A stretch of DNA of 48,066 nucleotides from Chloroflexota bacterium (lineage in GTDB: Bacteria; Chloroflexota; Dehalococcoidia; Lucifugimonadales; Lucifugimonadaceae). Position 1 is the stretch's first letter; each line of letters begins with the position of its first letter. Shown here piece by piece: positions 25,431 through 33,560 of this stretch. Made by a program: the position numbers and the translations under genes. The stretch is taken from contig JAQBVG010000007.1 in assembly GCA_027623655.1 (NCBI GenBank), positions 1 through 48,066 on the forward strand, in the 5' to 3' direction. Below the pieces are notes generated by a model. That model saw nothing but the letters and a program-made list of their open reading frames with translations, searched no databases and was not told the DNA's origin.

Positions 25431-26432
25431 CTACGTAGCGATTGCCATGCCCGGGGTGCCCACGCCCGATCCCTCGCCCAGGACGAGGTCATCGATCTGT
25501 TTTTTGAGTTCGGGTGACATTTGCCAGTCACCACCGAGGTTCTCTGTGGCTTCGGCGGGTGTCACCGAACCAGCGAGTGCAACACTGACCGTTTCATTGG
25601 CCAGCACCCAGGCAATTGCGAGTTGCGGGATTGTTTTTCCGTGATCGGCTGCAATCACCCTCAGTTTCTCAACCACCGCGACATTGGCGGCAAGGTTCTC
25701 AGGACCCCACGACTTGATCCCAAAATTCGCTCCACCGCGGCGCCAGTCATCATCACCGAAGGTCTTGTCCGGTCCCCATGTGCCGGTGAGCAATCCGTGC
25801 GACAGCGAACCGTATGCCATGATCCCCATACCGTTACTCTTCACGAACGGCATCACCTCTGCTTCCGGTCGTCGATCAAAGATGTGATAGCCGATCTGGT
25901 TCGTCACAATCGGACTTGACTGGCGGCACTCCTCCATCATTTTCACTGAGAAATTAGAAACACCCGAGTTGCGGATTTTTCCCGCCTTTTTTGCCTGTTC
26001 AAGCGCCTCCATTGGCTCCGAGAAGGCGCGGTTGTGATCGGGCCAGTGGATCAGGAACAGATCAATGTAGTCGGTCTGCAATCGTTGAAGCGATTCATCG
26101 ATCGATTCCAGCAGCCGCTTCGGGTCGGAATTAGAAACCGTTGCTGCGCGGCGATCGGGATTGTCTCGGACCCACTCGCGGGCACCCTTGGTTACGAGGA
26201 CCACATTTTCACGGATGCCCTTGAGTGCCTTTCCCATCAACTCTTCGCCATAGCCCCAGCCGTAAACGGCAGCTGTGTCGAACAGCGTTATCCCGTTCTC
26301 GTAAGACGTTCGGGCTGCCGCGACCGCTTCGTCGTCGTCGAAATCGCCGTACATGCCCCGGCCCATCGGCCATCCACCGTACCCGATGACCGAGGTCTCA
26401 AGTCCAGATGTGCCAAACATTCTTTTTCGCAT
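25431..26432 (-). CDS. Aldo/keto reductase
   Basis: An NAD(P)H-dependent oxidoreductase of 333 residues with the AKR barrel. The catalytic tetrad is visible: Asp in LFDTAAVYG, Tyr in the same motif, Lys in LVTKGAREW and His in DLFLIHWPD. GVSNFS, TNQIGYHIF and the C-terminal cofactor segment (VALAGSVTPAEATENL) are typical. Sugar dehydrogenases such as L-galactose and L-fucose dehydrogenases belong to this superfamily, which suits the surrounding epimerase, lactonase and dehydratase genes. It lies 45 bases after the DUF4432 gene and 45 before the amidohydrolase, on one strand. The substrate is inferred from context only. Confidence 0.9.
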   Translation of the reverse strand: MRKRMFGTSGLETSVIGYGGWPMGRGMYGDFDDDEAVAAARTSYENGITLFDTAAVYGWGYGEELMGKALKGIRENVVLVTKGAREWVRDNPDRRAATVSNSDPKRLLESIDESLQRLQTDYIDLFLIHWPDHNRAFSEPMEALEQAKKAGKIRNSGVSNFSVKMMEECRQSSPIVTNQIGYHIFDRRPEAEVMPFVKSNGMGIMAYGSLSHGLLTGTWGPDKTFGDDDWRRGGANFGIKSWGPENLAANVAVVEKLRVIAADHGKTIPQLAIAWVLANETVSVALAGSVTPAEATENLGGDWQMSPELKKQIDDLVLGEGSGVGTPGMAIAT

Positions 26433-26477
26433 TGTTGATCCTATTCCAGGTGTTTGCGTTGACGTTGATATGAATCG

Positions 26478-27581
26478 TTACTCGACCAGGACGGAGGGCT
26501 CTTCGAGCGTCACATTACCCTGTGGGTCGACGCGCGTGACGGTTCCGTGGCCGGTAAACGGGCCGGCTTTGATCGACACCGATACCGCCTGCCCTGCACG
26601 TATGTTGAACGCAGTACCGTTTTCCTGGGCCTGGGCGATGCCCCCGTTGCCGAAACTGGTGCACGGTTCAAGTCCGGCGTTGTAACACCTGCCGTACCAC
26701 GGGTAGCCATAACCACCACCAAAGTTCCGCCAGTACCAGAGATACTTGAACACATCGACCGGGTAACTGACTGCCCAGCCGAGATTTGTCTCCTCGTTCA
26801 ACAACGCGTACCAACCCTCCGACATGCCGGTCATGTAGGCCATGTCGAGCGATCGGTCTTCTTTCGCAGGTACATATGTGAAATCCAGGACCGAGCCGTC
26901 GATTGCGTTTACGTTCGGCCACTCTCCTTCGAAACTCGGCTCCAGTTTCGAGTTCTGGTCGATGCTCTCAGGATGGCTCAACACGCGTGACGCTGGCACG
27001 AATAATCGAGACTTGCCGGAAAGAACCGGAGGCCCGATCGCAATATGCTCAAGCCATACGAAATCGAGGTCCTGCTCACCTTCGTTCATGACCGTTTCTT
27101 CGACGCTGAGAATCGCTGAGCCAGCTGCCAGCGATAGCGTTTTCGTGACGGTCATCGGCATGCGAACACTTTTTGCCTTGAACATGGCGCTGACACGCTC
27201 TGGGGCGTCTTCCACGATTGCCGCGTCCCAGGGAATCGTGTTCACGTCACCGTGAATCCCGAAGTCGGCACCGTAAACCCTGTCAGCGTATCCGCCGTGT
27301 GGGACAACTGTTTGCCAGCCACCTTCGTAATGATCCAGCCAGACCGAAGCTGCGTCTCCGGTTGGCGACTCCGCAAGCCTGGGATCGCGAACGCCCCAGG
27401 GAGTACGCCACATAAAATCCGTGTCGGTTGGCTTGTGGACGAAACTGTAGATATCGGCGCCCTTGTCAGCCAGTACCGTGACGCGGACCAACTCGTTCTC
27501 AAGGACGATCGTTTTCAGACCGCGGTATCCCCATGAGTCGGAAATTCGACATCCGCTGGTCCGCTCTTCCTGGTATTGCAT
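26478..27581 (-). CDS. DUF4432 family protein (aldose 1-epimerase-like), copy 1
   Basis: A 367-residue beta-sandwich protein of the galactose-mutarotase superfamily. The opening CRISDSWGYRGLKTIVLENE, then LADKGADIYSF, DFMWRTPWG, WQTVVPHGGY and WYGRCYNAGLEP, are typical of DUF4432. These proteins are thought to interconvert anomers of sugars or derivatives. A clear paralogue lies at 30116-31216, with CRISDSW, YRGLKT, FMWRTPW and FKYLWYW shared almost residue for residue. AAGGA precedes the ATG. It is second in the run starting with the zinc dehydrogenase (37-base gap). The substrate is unknown; a supporting role in sugar oxidation is likely. Confidence 0.86.
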   Translation of the reverse strand: MQYQEERTSGCRISDSWGYRGLKTIVLENELVRVTVLADKGADIYSFVHKPTDTDFMWRTPWGVRDPRLAESPTGDAASVWLDHYEGGWQTVVPHGGYADRVYGADFGIHGDVNTIPWDAAIVEDAPERVSAMFKAKSVRMPMTVTKTLSLAAGSAILSVEETVMNEGEQDLDFVWLEHIAIGPPVLSGKSRLFVPASRVLSHPESIDQNSKLEPSFEGEWPNVNAIDGSVLDFTYVPAKEDRSLDMAYMTGMSEGWYALLNEETNLGWAVSYPVDVFKYLWYWRNFGGGYGYPWYGRCYNAGLEPCTSFGNGGIAQAQENGTAFNIRAGQAVSVSIKAGPFTGHGTVTRVDPQGNVTLEEPSVLVE

Positions 27582-27618
27582 TCGATATTCGAGTCCTTGT
27601 CGGCGGTTACCCGGTCAA

Positions 27619-28680
27619 CTACGTACCGGGTTGGATAACTATGCGGAAAACGTCCTTGTTGGGATCCAGCATTCGGTTGAATCCATCTTCGATCGCACGG
27701 CTCAGCGGCACGACTTTTGATATCAACGGTTTCACGTTGATCTTTCCCTGCGCCATGAGCCTTACAGTAGCTTCCATGTCGCCAGGCGAGGTCGCTACTG
27801 AACCCAGCACTGTGACCTCGGGCCCAACAACGCTGTTGAAATCGATTTCGGGTTTCGCCGAGTAGATCCCGATTAGCAACACCGTACCACCTCGGCGTAC
27901 CCACTCGATCGCCATCCGGGGAGTCTCTCTGGCTCCCGCTGATTCGACTACGATATCGGGACCTATGCCGTCGGTGAGTTCGCGAAGTTTCGTGGCGGCA
28001 GCCTGTTCATCAAGCGAATTCAGAACCTCGTCTGCACCGAGTTGCAGGGCGAGATCCAGGCTCTGTTCGCGGACGTCGATCGCTATGACACGCGCTCCGG
28101 CAGCCTTGAACGCCTGGAGCGTGAGCAGACCGACCGTCCCGCAACCGATCACCGCAACGTTGTCGCCAGGCCTAACACCCGAGCGGCGTACGCCGTGCAC
28201 GGCGACGGTGGCCGGTTCAATCAACGGACCCTCGACGTCGGAAATGCTTTCGGGCAACACGATGACATGATCGCCAGGCCAGACCATGTATTCCTGCAGT
28301 CCGCCATCGGTCATGAACCCCGCCACAGCCATGTTCGGGCACACGGCTTGCTGGCCTTTCTGACACCAGAAACACGTTCCGCAGGTGATGACGTTGTTGA
28401 CTACCACCCTGTCACCGACCTTCACAGAATCGACATTCCGGCCGAGTTCAACGACGTGTCCCGATATTTCGTGACCCAGAACCAGTGGAGTCTGCCTGCC
28501 GGTAAGCGCGTTGGGTGAGCCGTGCTGTACCCAGAGCGGACCGAACTGCCACTCTTCAATGTCCGTCGCACAGATGGAGGCATTCGTGATTCGGAGTTTG
28601 ACTTCATTCGGCCCCGGCACGGGTTCTGGAATGTCTTCGAGCCGTATGTCCTTGTTGTCGTGATAGACGATAGCTTTCAT
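27619..28680 (-). CDS. Zinc-dependent alcohol/polyol dehydrogenase (MDR family)
   Basis: A medium-chain dehydrogenase of 353 residues, related to sorbitol, threonine and butanediol dehydrogenases. Catalytic zinc ligands are Cys in SICATDIEEW and His-Glu in LVLGHEISGHV. The four structural-zinc cysteines are in CGTCFWCQKGQQAVC. The Rossmann motif is AVIGCGTVGLLTL with acidic AIDVRE, indicating NAD preference. I start at ATG 28680, where the family consensus KAIVYHDNKDIRLEDIPEP begins; the track adds 34 upstream codons. It leads the four-gene catabolic run and is divergent from the enolase-superfamily gene, with a candidate operator between them. Confidence 0.92.
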   Translation of the reverse strand: MKAIVYHDNKDIRLEDIPEPVPGPNEVKLRITNASICATDIEEWQFGPLWVQHGSPNALTGRQTPLVLGHEISGHVVELGRNVDSVKVGDRVVVNNVITCGTCFWCQKGQQAVCPNMAVAGFMTDGGLQEYMVWPGDHVIVLPESISDVEGPLIEPATVAVHGVRRSGVRPGDNVAVIGCGTVGLLTLQAFKAAGARVIAIDVREQSLDLALQLGADEVLNSLDEQAAATKLRELTDGIGPDIVVESAGARETPRMAIEWVRRGGTVLLIGIYSAKPEIDFNSVVGPEVTVLGSVATSPGDMEATVRLMAQGKINVKPLISKVVPLSRAIEDGFNRMLDPNKDVFRIVIQPGT

Positions 28681-28770
28681 TCGGCGGCCGGACTCACTTC
28701 GGAATGTTGTTGAATTTCGTCGGGATTCTACACTCCGTGTAATTGTGTGCAATCGCTCTTTGCGGGTCCA

Positions 28771-28794
28771 GTTAGCACCCACTTGCGTGCTAAC
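28771..28794. promoter_or_regulatory. Candidate operator: perfect 8-bp inverted repeat
   Basis: GTTAGCAC and GTGCTAAC flank an 8-base spacer in the 201-base gap between the divergent zinc dehydrogenase and the enolase-superfamily gene. Placement and symmetry suit a repressor site controlling both directions. The arms recall CIRCE half-sites, but the spacing is wrong (see rejected items). No dedicated regulator gene is adjacent. Confidence 0.5.
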
Positions 28795-28881
28795 ATCTCA
28801 CCGTGAATTCGATTCAAATCGGGCGTTTCCTGTATGCGCCTGAACCTCAAATGGACCTTTTGAAGCCTCCTGGAGCCAGCG

Positions 28882-30054
28882 ATGAAAGCAAGCCCGAAGA
28901 TCACTAAAGTCTCTGTGACCACGTTTGAGCACGAACTCGAGAACGTTGGCAAGGACTACAACACGTTCAATATGGTCTACAAGGCCGGTTCGAAACTGAA
29001 GCAAAAAGGCACGGTCCTGCAGATTCATACCGATCAGGGGATCGTCGGTGAGTACCCGGAGATCGGGCGGGCGATTGGCGATGTCCAGACCGTCGCAGAG
29101 TACTTGATTGGGAAAGACGCCCTGGCACGGGAGTCGATTTATAACGACACCAAGCGAGGTCTACGTCACGGTGCGCAACTTGGCGTCGGCGTGATCGACA
29201 TCTGCCTCTGGGACATCGCGGGGAAACTCTACGACGAGCCTCTCTATCGGTTGTTAGGCGGCGAGAGAAAGCCGCTCCCTGCGTACGCGTCGACGTTGCA
29301 CGGTGATGAAAACGGCGGACTACAAACTCCGCATGATTTTGCCGATTTCGCCGAGCAGTGCTACGGAATGGGCTACAGGTCGTTCAAAGTCCACGGCTGG
29401 GGTCTTGCTCGGGACAACATCAAAAGAGAAGTCGACAACGTCCTAAATCTTGGAAAACAGTTCGAAGGAAGGATGGACCTCCTGATTGACCCCGCCTGTG
29501 AGATAAAAAATTTCGGCGATGCTCTCAGACTTGGCAAGGCATGTGACGAGGCCGGGTTCTTCTGGTGGGAAGACCCTTACCAGGACGGAGGCGTATCCCA
29601 GTTTGCCCACAGGAAACTTCGCCAGATGGTCAAGACCCCGGTGTTGCAAACCGAACACATTCGCCTGCTCGAACAACACGTCGATTTCATAGTTGCTGAA
29701 GGCACGGACTACGTTCGTGCAGGAGCACACGAGGATGGCGGTGTGACGGGCGCAATGAAGATAGCGCACGCCTCTGAAGGGTTTGGACTCGATATGGAGT
29801 TGCACGGCCCCGGACCCGTACACCGACACATAATGTCGTCGATCCGCAACACGAACTTTTTCGAGCTTGGTCTGGTACACCCGAAGGTAAAAACGACGAA
29901 AGCGCCGGTCTACCTGGGCTACAACGACAACCTGGACGGAATCGATAAAGACGGCAATGTCTACGCACCCGAGGGCCCGGGAATAGGTGTACCACTCGAC
30001 TGGGACTGGATCCGCGCGCATCAGACCGACGCGGGAGTTCTCGCAGAGGCGTGA
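28882..30054 (+). CDS. Mandelate racemase/muconate lactonizing family enzyme (probable sugar-acid dehydratase)
   Basis: An enolase-superfamily enzyme of 390 residues. The barrel carries the three metal ligands expected: Asp in LLIDPAC, Glu in WWEDPY and Glu in LQTEHIRLLE. The second-strand motif is SFKVHGWG, and a His sits in MELHGPGPVHRH, as in acid-sugar dehydratases of the mandelate racemase group. The substrate capping domain and the GVIDICLWDIAGK segment are intact. GGAG lies about 7 bases before the ATG. It is transcribed away from the dehydrogenase run. A dehydratase acting on the sugar acid released by the amidohydrolase would complete a non-phosphorylative route; the actual sugar acid is unknown. 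Confidence 0.9.
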   Translation: MKASPKITKVSVTTFEHELENVGKDYNTFNMVYKAGSKLKQKGTVLQIHTDQGIVGEYPEIGRAIGDVQTVAEYLIGKDALARESIYNDTKRGLRHGAQLGVGVIDICLWDIAGKLYDEPLYRLLGGERKPLPAYASTLHGDENGGLQTPHDFADFAEQCYGMGYRSFKVHGWGLARDNIKREVDNVLNLGKQFEGRMDLLIDPACEIKNFGDALRLGKACDEAGFFWWEDPYQDGGVSQFAHRKLRQMVKTPVLQTEHIRLLEQHVDFIVAEGTDYVRAGAHEDGGVTGAMKIAHASEGFGLDMELHGPGPVHRHIMSSIRNTNFFELGLVHPKVKTTKAPVYLGYNDNLDGIDKDGNVYAPEGPGIGVPLDWDWIRAHQTDAGVLAEA

Positions 30055-30069
30055 GTTTCGTTCAGTGCA

Positions 30070-30098
30070 GGTCCTGCGGCTCACCTGGCCGCAGGACC
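30070..30098. terminator. Strong hairpin between convergent genes
   Basis: GGTCCTGCGGC and GCCGCAGGACC form a perfect 11-bp stem with a 7-base loop, midway between the ends of the enolase-superfamily gene and DUF4432 copy 2. There is no T-tract on either strand, so it is a stable stop or 3'-end protector rather than a classical intrinsic terminator. Confidence 0.6.
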
Positions 30099-30115
30099 GA
30101 CGGTCAATGCGGGAA

Positions 30116-31216
30116 TTACCCGACCGGCTGGTTACGCGGCACGATGGTCGTAACCTTCCCGTCCCTGGTGATACGAGATACGCCTGTCGTGCTTTCGTAA
30201 ACGACAGCCTTAACAGTTGCCGTCTTTGTTTCCCCGGCCTTGAAGATCATCGAAGTACGCCGGTCGCTGCCCTGTTCAGGTTTTCCGGCTGGCAGACTTG
30301 TAAATGGTTCGAGGCCGATGTTGTATGTCCGGCCGTACCACGGGTAGCCCATACCTCCACCAAATACTTGCCAGTACCAGAGGTATTTGAAGATATCGGT
30401 CGGATAGGTGACGCCAAACCCGATTCCTACATCCGGGTTTGTGACTGCGTACCAGCCATCTTTCTGGTTCTTGAACGCTGCAAAACCCTGTACTCGGTCG
30501 GATTTCGGGGGGAATGTCCGGAGATCGGCCCCATGGTTATCGTTGCCAAGAGCCGTTGGCCACGAACCGACCTGCCCCGGCTTTAGCCAGGAAGATTCAC
30601 CGCCGGCTGGCACCATGAAATCGGATTCTGGCATGTCGAGACGGCAGTTCGGAGTGAGAAATGGCTCACCCAGGGCGATGTGCTGCCCCCACTGTGCTTC
30701 CGCCTGCTCCTCTGCCTGGTTGGTCAGCGAATCCGTGACAGTGACGATCGGACTGTTCGTTTCGAGGGTCACAACTTTTTCAATCCAGAAAGGTGTTCGG
30801 ATAGTTCTGACAGTGAACTTGGCGCTGACCCGCTCAGGAGTATCCTCGATTATCACTGCGTCCCAGGGCATCAGGGTCGCTTCCGTGTGTTGACCAATAT
30901 CGGCGTTTGCATATTTTTGTGGAGGCCCGCCGGTTGGGGCGATCGTCTGCCATCCGCCGATGTATGCATCATGCCAAGTGTTGTCACCATCTCCAGTCGA
31001 CGGGGTGTACAGACTGGGATTTCTGACGGACCAGGGTGTCCTCCACATGAACTCGGTGTCAGTCCGTTTGTGAGTCAACTCAAAAACATCTGCGCCTTTG
31101 TCCGCGATTATCGATACCCGAAGAAGTTCGTTTTCTAAAACCACTGTCTTCAAACCGCGGTATGTCCATGAATCGGAGATCCGGCAACCGTTGGTCCGTT
31201 CATCTTGATAGTGCAA
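30116..31216 (-). CDS. DUF4432 family protein (aldose 1-epimerase-like), copy 2
   Basis: A 366-residue paralogue of the gene at 26478-27581. Shared stretches include CRISDSW, YRGLKTVVLENELLR, IADKGADV, FMWRTPWSV, GGWQTIAPTGG, FKYLWYWQVFGGGMGYPWYGR and NIGLEPFTS. Mid-regions differ, so the two have diverged and may handle different anomers or sugars. The start is TTG at 31216, with a good AGGTGGAG ribosome site 9 bases upstream. It is a single minus-strand gene, convergent with the enolase-superfamily gene and divergent from the receiver-domain gene. A 16-base palindrome lies about 80 bases upstream and may be its operator. Confidence 0.85.
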   Translation of the reverse strand: MHYQDERTNGCRISDSWTYRGLKTVVLENELLRVSIIADKGADVFELTHKRTDTEFMWRTPWSVRNPSLYTPSTGDGDNTWHDAYIGGWQTIAPTGGPPQKYANADIGQHTEATLMPWDAVIIEDTPERVSAKFTVRTIRTPFWIEKVVTLETNSPIVTVTDSLTNQAEEQAEAQWGQHIALGEPFLTPNCRLDMPESDFMVPAGGESSWLKPGQVGSWPTALGNDNHGADLRTFPPKSDRVQGFAAFKNQKDGWYAVTNPDVGIGFGVTYPTDIFKYLWYWQVFGGGMGYPWYGRTYNIGLEPFTSLPAGKPEQGSDRRTSMIFKAGETKTATVKAVVYESTTGVSRITRDGKVTTIVPRNQPVG

Positions 31217-31294
31217 AGAGGTTCTCCACCTGGGCTGGGAAAAAGTTGTTTTTTATTTTAATGCGACGACGATTATGCTGACCCGTAGCGAATA

Positions 31295-31310
31295 ATGTAT
31301 CTGGATACAT
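31295..31310. promoter_or_regulatory. Candidate operator palindrome
   Basis: ATGTATC-TG-GATACAT is a perfect 7-bp inverted repeat with a 2-base centre, lying between divergent DUF4432 copy 2 and the receiver-domain gene. Its length and AT-rich arms fit a dimeric repressor site. The rest of this 204-base gap is AT-rich on its left side and holds no RNA gene I recognise. Confidence 0.4.
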
Positions 31311-31420
31311 ATCCTGGGTGCAAAGTAAACCAAATTGTGGAAGAATCAGTTTGATGGCTCCGAAAGTCGTCGAATTAGCTTCCGACTTGCGAATCCTAAA
31401 TCTGTAGGGGTGTTGGTTAA

Positions 31421-31807
31421 TTGGCTCGAATACTTGTGGTCGACGACAGCTCTGACGTACGGCTGGCCCTCGCAACCATCTTGGAAGATGCGGGCCACGA
31501 CGTAGTTGAAGCGGAAGATGGCGACCAGGTATTCGATCTGGCTGTTTCCGAGTCTCCTGACCTAGTGCTTCTGGACGTCATGATGCCCAGGGTCAACGGA
31601 TTTGACGCACTCGCAACCCTGAAGGCGGATACACGCACCAGTCCCATCCCCGTCATCATGGTCACTGCAAAGGGTCGCCCTGAAGATATGGCGATGGCTC
31701 GCTCACTGGGGGCCGTCGAGTACATCACGAAACCCTGGGCAGATGGTGATGTTGAGCTTCGAGTCGACTGGGCCCTGGCGGCCGATCACGAACAGAAGAG
31801 CCGCTAA
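31421..31807 (+). CDS. Stand-alone response regulator receiver protein
   Basis: A single CheY-like receiver domain of 128 residues with no output domain. Motifs are ILVVDDSSDVR (acidic pocket), the phospho-acceptor Asp in LVLLDVMMPRVNG, Thr in IMVTAKG and Lys in YITKPW. The start is TTG at 31421 behind AGGGG. No histidine kinase is adjacent, so its partner must lie elsewhere. The EamA transporter follows 25 bases later on the same strand. Whether it controls the catabolic genes by protein contact is unknown. Confidence 0.93.
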   Translation: MARILVVDDSSDVRLALATILEDAGHDVVEAEDGDQVFDLAVSESPDLVLLDVMMPRVNGFDALATLKADTRTSPIPVIMVTAKGRPEDMAMARSLGAVEYITKPWADGDVELRVDWALAADHEQKSR

Positions 31808-31832
31808 TTCTTAGTCTTCCCGGGCTGCTGCA

Positions 31833-32711
31833 ATGACCGGTCTTGCGATTGTACTGGTAGTCATTTCCGCGTTCGCGCACGCTTCCTGGAACCTGATGGT
31901 CCGGCGTTCAGGCAAACCTGAGCTTACCAACTGGATGATGGCGGGTGCGGGAGCTCTGCTTGCCTCACCGATCGCGATTTACCTGTGGATCACAGACCCC
32001 CCCGATCCGGTCGGTTGGTGGTTCATCGCGGGAACAATCAATCTGCATATCGCTTATTTTTTTACCCTGGGACGTGCGTACAAATACGGCGATTTGTCGG
32101 TCGTTTATCCCGTCGCTCGTGGGCTTGGACTGGCACTTATTCCAATTATCGGAGTCACAGTGCTGGCTGAATCGGTATCACTCCTCGGAGCGCTCGGGAT
32201 CGCTGCGATATTCATCGGAGTTGTCACCGTCGGCTCATCATCAGGTGGTGGTTTGAGAGTTTTTCTGAATTTCAGATCACTGCTCGCGGACAAGGGTGTG
32301 CTTTTTGGAGTGATGACCGGCCTAGTGATCGCCGCCTATTCAACCCTCGATAAGCGAGGGGTCGATCACGTTCAGCCGATCTTCTACATGTTCATGCTGC
32401 AAATAGGTGGGGCGATAGGTGTATTGCCATTTTTGAAGCAGAGTTACAGCAGACAAGAGTTTGCTCAAGAAATTCGCCTCAACTGGAGACTGGGATTGCT
32501 CGGCGGAGCGCTCCAGTTCGTGGCATATACCCTGGTCCTAAGTGCGTTCAGGCTCTCACCGGTCAGTTACGTCGGGCCGTTCAGAGAAATTGGCATTGTG
32601 TTCGGTGTGGCCATGGCCGCGCTGGTCCTGAAGGAGTCGGTCACACGAAACCGGGCTATCGGTGCCGCCGCAATAGGAGCAGGTGCCGTACTGGTTGCGC
32701 TCGCACCTTGA
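31833..32711 (+). CDS. EamA/DMT-superfamily transporter
   Basis: An integral membrane protein of 292 residues with about ten hydrophobic segments and two EamA repeats (drug/metabolite transporter superfamily). The first repeat opens LAIVLVVISAFAHASWNLMVRRSGKP and includes GDLSVVYPVARGLGLALIPIIGV. The second repeat includes LVLSAFRLSPVSYVGPFREIGIVFGVAMAALVLKE. Such carriers export or import small metabolites. Its place between the receiver gene and the second amidohydrolase suggests uptake or efflux for the sugar-acid region, without proof. Confidence 0.88.
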   Translation: MTGLAIVLVVISAFAHASWNLMVRRSGKPELTNWMMAGAGALLASPIAIYLWITDPPDPVGWWFIAGTINLHIAYFFTLGRAYKYGDLSVVYPVARGLGLALIPIIGVTVLAESVSLLGALGIAAIFIGVVTVGSSSGGGLRVFLNFRSLLADKGVLFGVMTGLVIAAYSTLDKRGVDHVQPIFYMFMLQIGGAIGVLPFLKQSYSRQEFAQEIRLNWRLGLLGGALQFVAYTLVLSAFRLSPVSYVGPFREIGIVFGVAMAALVLKESVTRNRAIGAAAIGAGAVLVALAP

Positions 32712-32718
32712 CCCTGCG

Positions 32719-32734
32719 CGGTTGGCCACAACCG
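32719..32734. terminator. Hairpin between convergent transporter and amidohydrolase
   Basis: CGGTTG and CAACCG form a 6-bp stem with a GCCA loop in the 45-base convergent gap. There is no T-tract. It probably acts as a simple transcript-end hairpin for one or both genes. Confidence 0.4.
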
Positions 32735-32756
32735 ATGCAACCCGAGCTTTGCTGGA

Positions 32757-33560
32757 CTAAAACCCGAGGAGGCCCTGCAGGTTTCCACCTTTGACCTTTG
32801 CCCTGTCGGCTTCGCTCCAGTGCGAAAGGTGAGCGTCGACTATCCGGGGCGATCCGCTCCCCCATACCATTCGTTCCGGTCCAAAGCAGTCGGCAATCCA
32901 TCGGCTGAACGGGATCACGCTCTCGTACAGAGGTCCGTCGTCTGCATAGTGATTGAGGCCGGAGAGCTTCATGTAGACGTTCGGCAACTCGCTCATGCGT
33001 ACAACGTCGGAAAAGCCGGGGCCGGAACTGTATTTCGCCTCCGCCATGTGATCGATCAACACTTTGAAGTCGGGATACTGACGCGCAAGGACCGCAGCCT
33101 GAGCTGCGTAATCTGGACCGATGTGCAGTTCAATTATCAGTCCCAACTCACCGGCGGTCTTCCAGAGTTTGCACACATTCGCATCGGAGAACGAGTCGAG
33201 ATATGTACGTTTTCCCTCATGCGCGTGGAACCGGAACGCTACTATCGCCCCCGAATTGTTAGCCACGAGTTTTTTGAGCCGCTGAGGTGCATCGCTATCG
33301 CCGGGATAGTAAAGCGCAGTAGTTTTGAACAGATCCGGTCGTGCCGCAACGCAATCGAGCACCAGGCGGTGATCGTCCCCATACGGTTCAGGATGCACAA
33401 GTACTGCGCGGTCGATCCCTTCCTGTTTCATCCTGGTGATGTACTCATCCAGCGGATCGTCAGAACGCATTTCGGGGTGAGGAACGTACGCAGCCCTAGG
33501 GTGGAACGGGAATCGCGCTGTGTCGGAACTGAACATGTGAGCGTTCCATTCAATAATCAA
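32757..33560 (-). CDS. Amidohydrolase-family protein with altered metal site
   Basis: A 267-residue TIM-barrel protein resembling COG3618/LigI-type hydrolases, with the lead WNAHMFSSDTARFPFHPRAAY, AVLVHPEPYGDDHR, VLIDHMAEA and MVWGSGSPRIVDAH. Family members usually carry H-x-H on the first strand and Asp in W-G-S/T-D on the last. Here the first motif is A-H-M-F and the last reads W-G-S-G-S. Two expected metal ligands are therefore missing. The start is TTG at 33560 with GAGGAG at 9 bases. It could be a metal-free hydrolase, a lactonase variant or a pseudoenzyme. It is convergent with the EamA gene and about 200 bases from the ABC-F remnant. Confidence 0.78.
   Translation of the reverse strand: MIIEWNAHMFSSDTARFPFHPRAAYVPHPEMRSDDPLDEYITRMKQEGIDRAVLVHPEPYGDDHRLVLDCVAARPDLFKTTALYYPGDSDAPQRLKKLVANNSGAIVAFRFHAHEGKRTYLDSFSDANVCKLWKTAGELGLIIELHIGPDYAAQAAVLARQYPDFKVLIDHMAEAKYSSGPGFSDVVRMSELPNVYMKLSGLNHYADDGPLYESVIPFSRWIADCFGPERMVWGSGSPRIVDAHLSHWSEADRAKVKGGNLQGLLGF

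Noticed and set aside
28772-28793. CIRCE-like element (HrcA operator)
   Set aside because: The arms TTAGCAC/GTGCTAA match CIRCE cores, but the spacer is 8 bases rather than the 13 between these cores in CIRCE, and the neighbours are catabolic, not chaperone genes.
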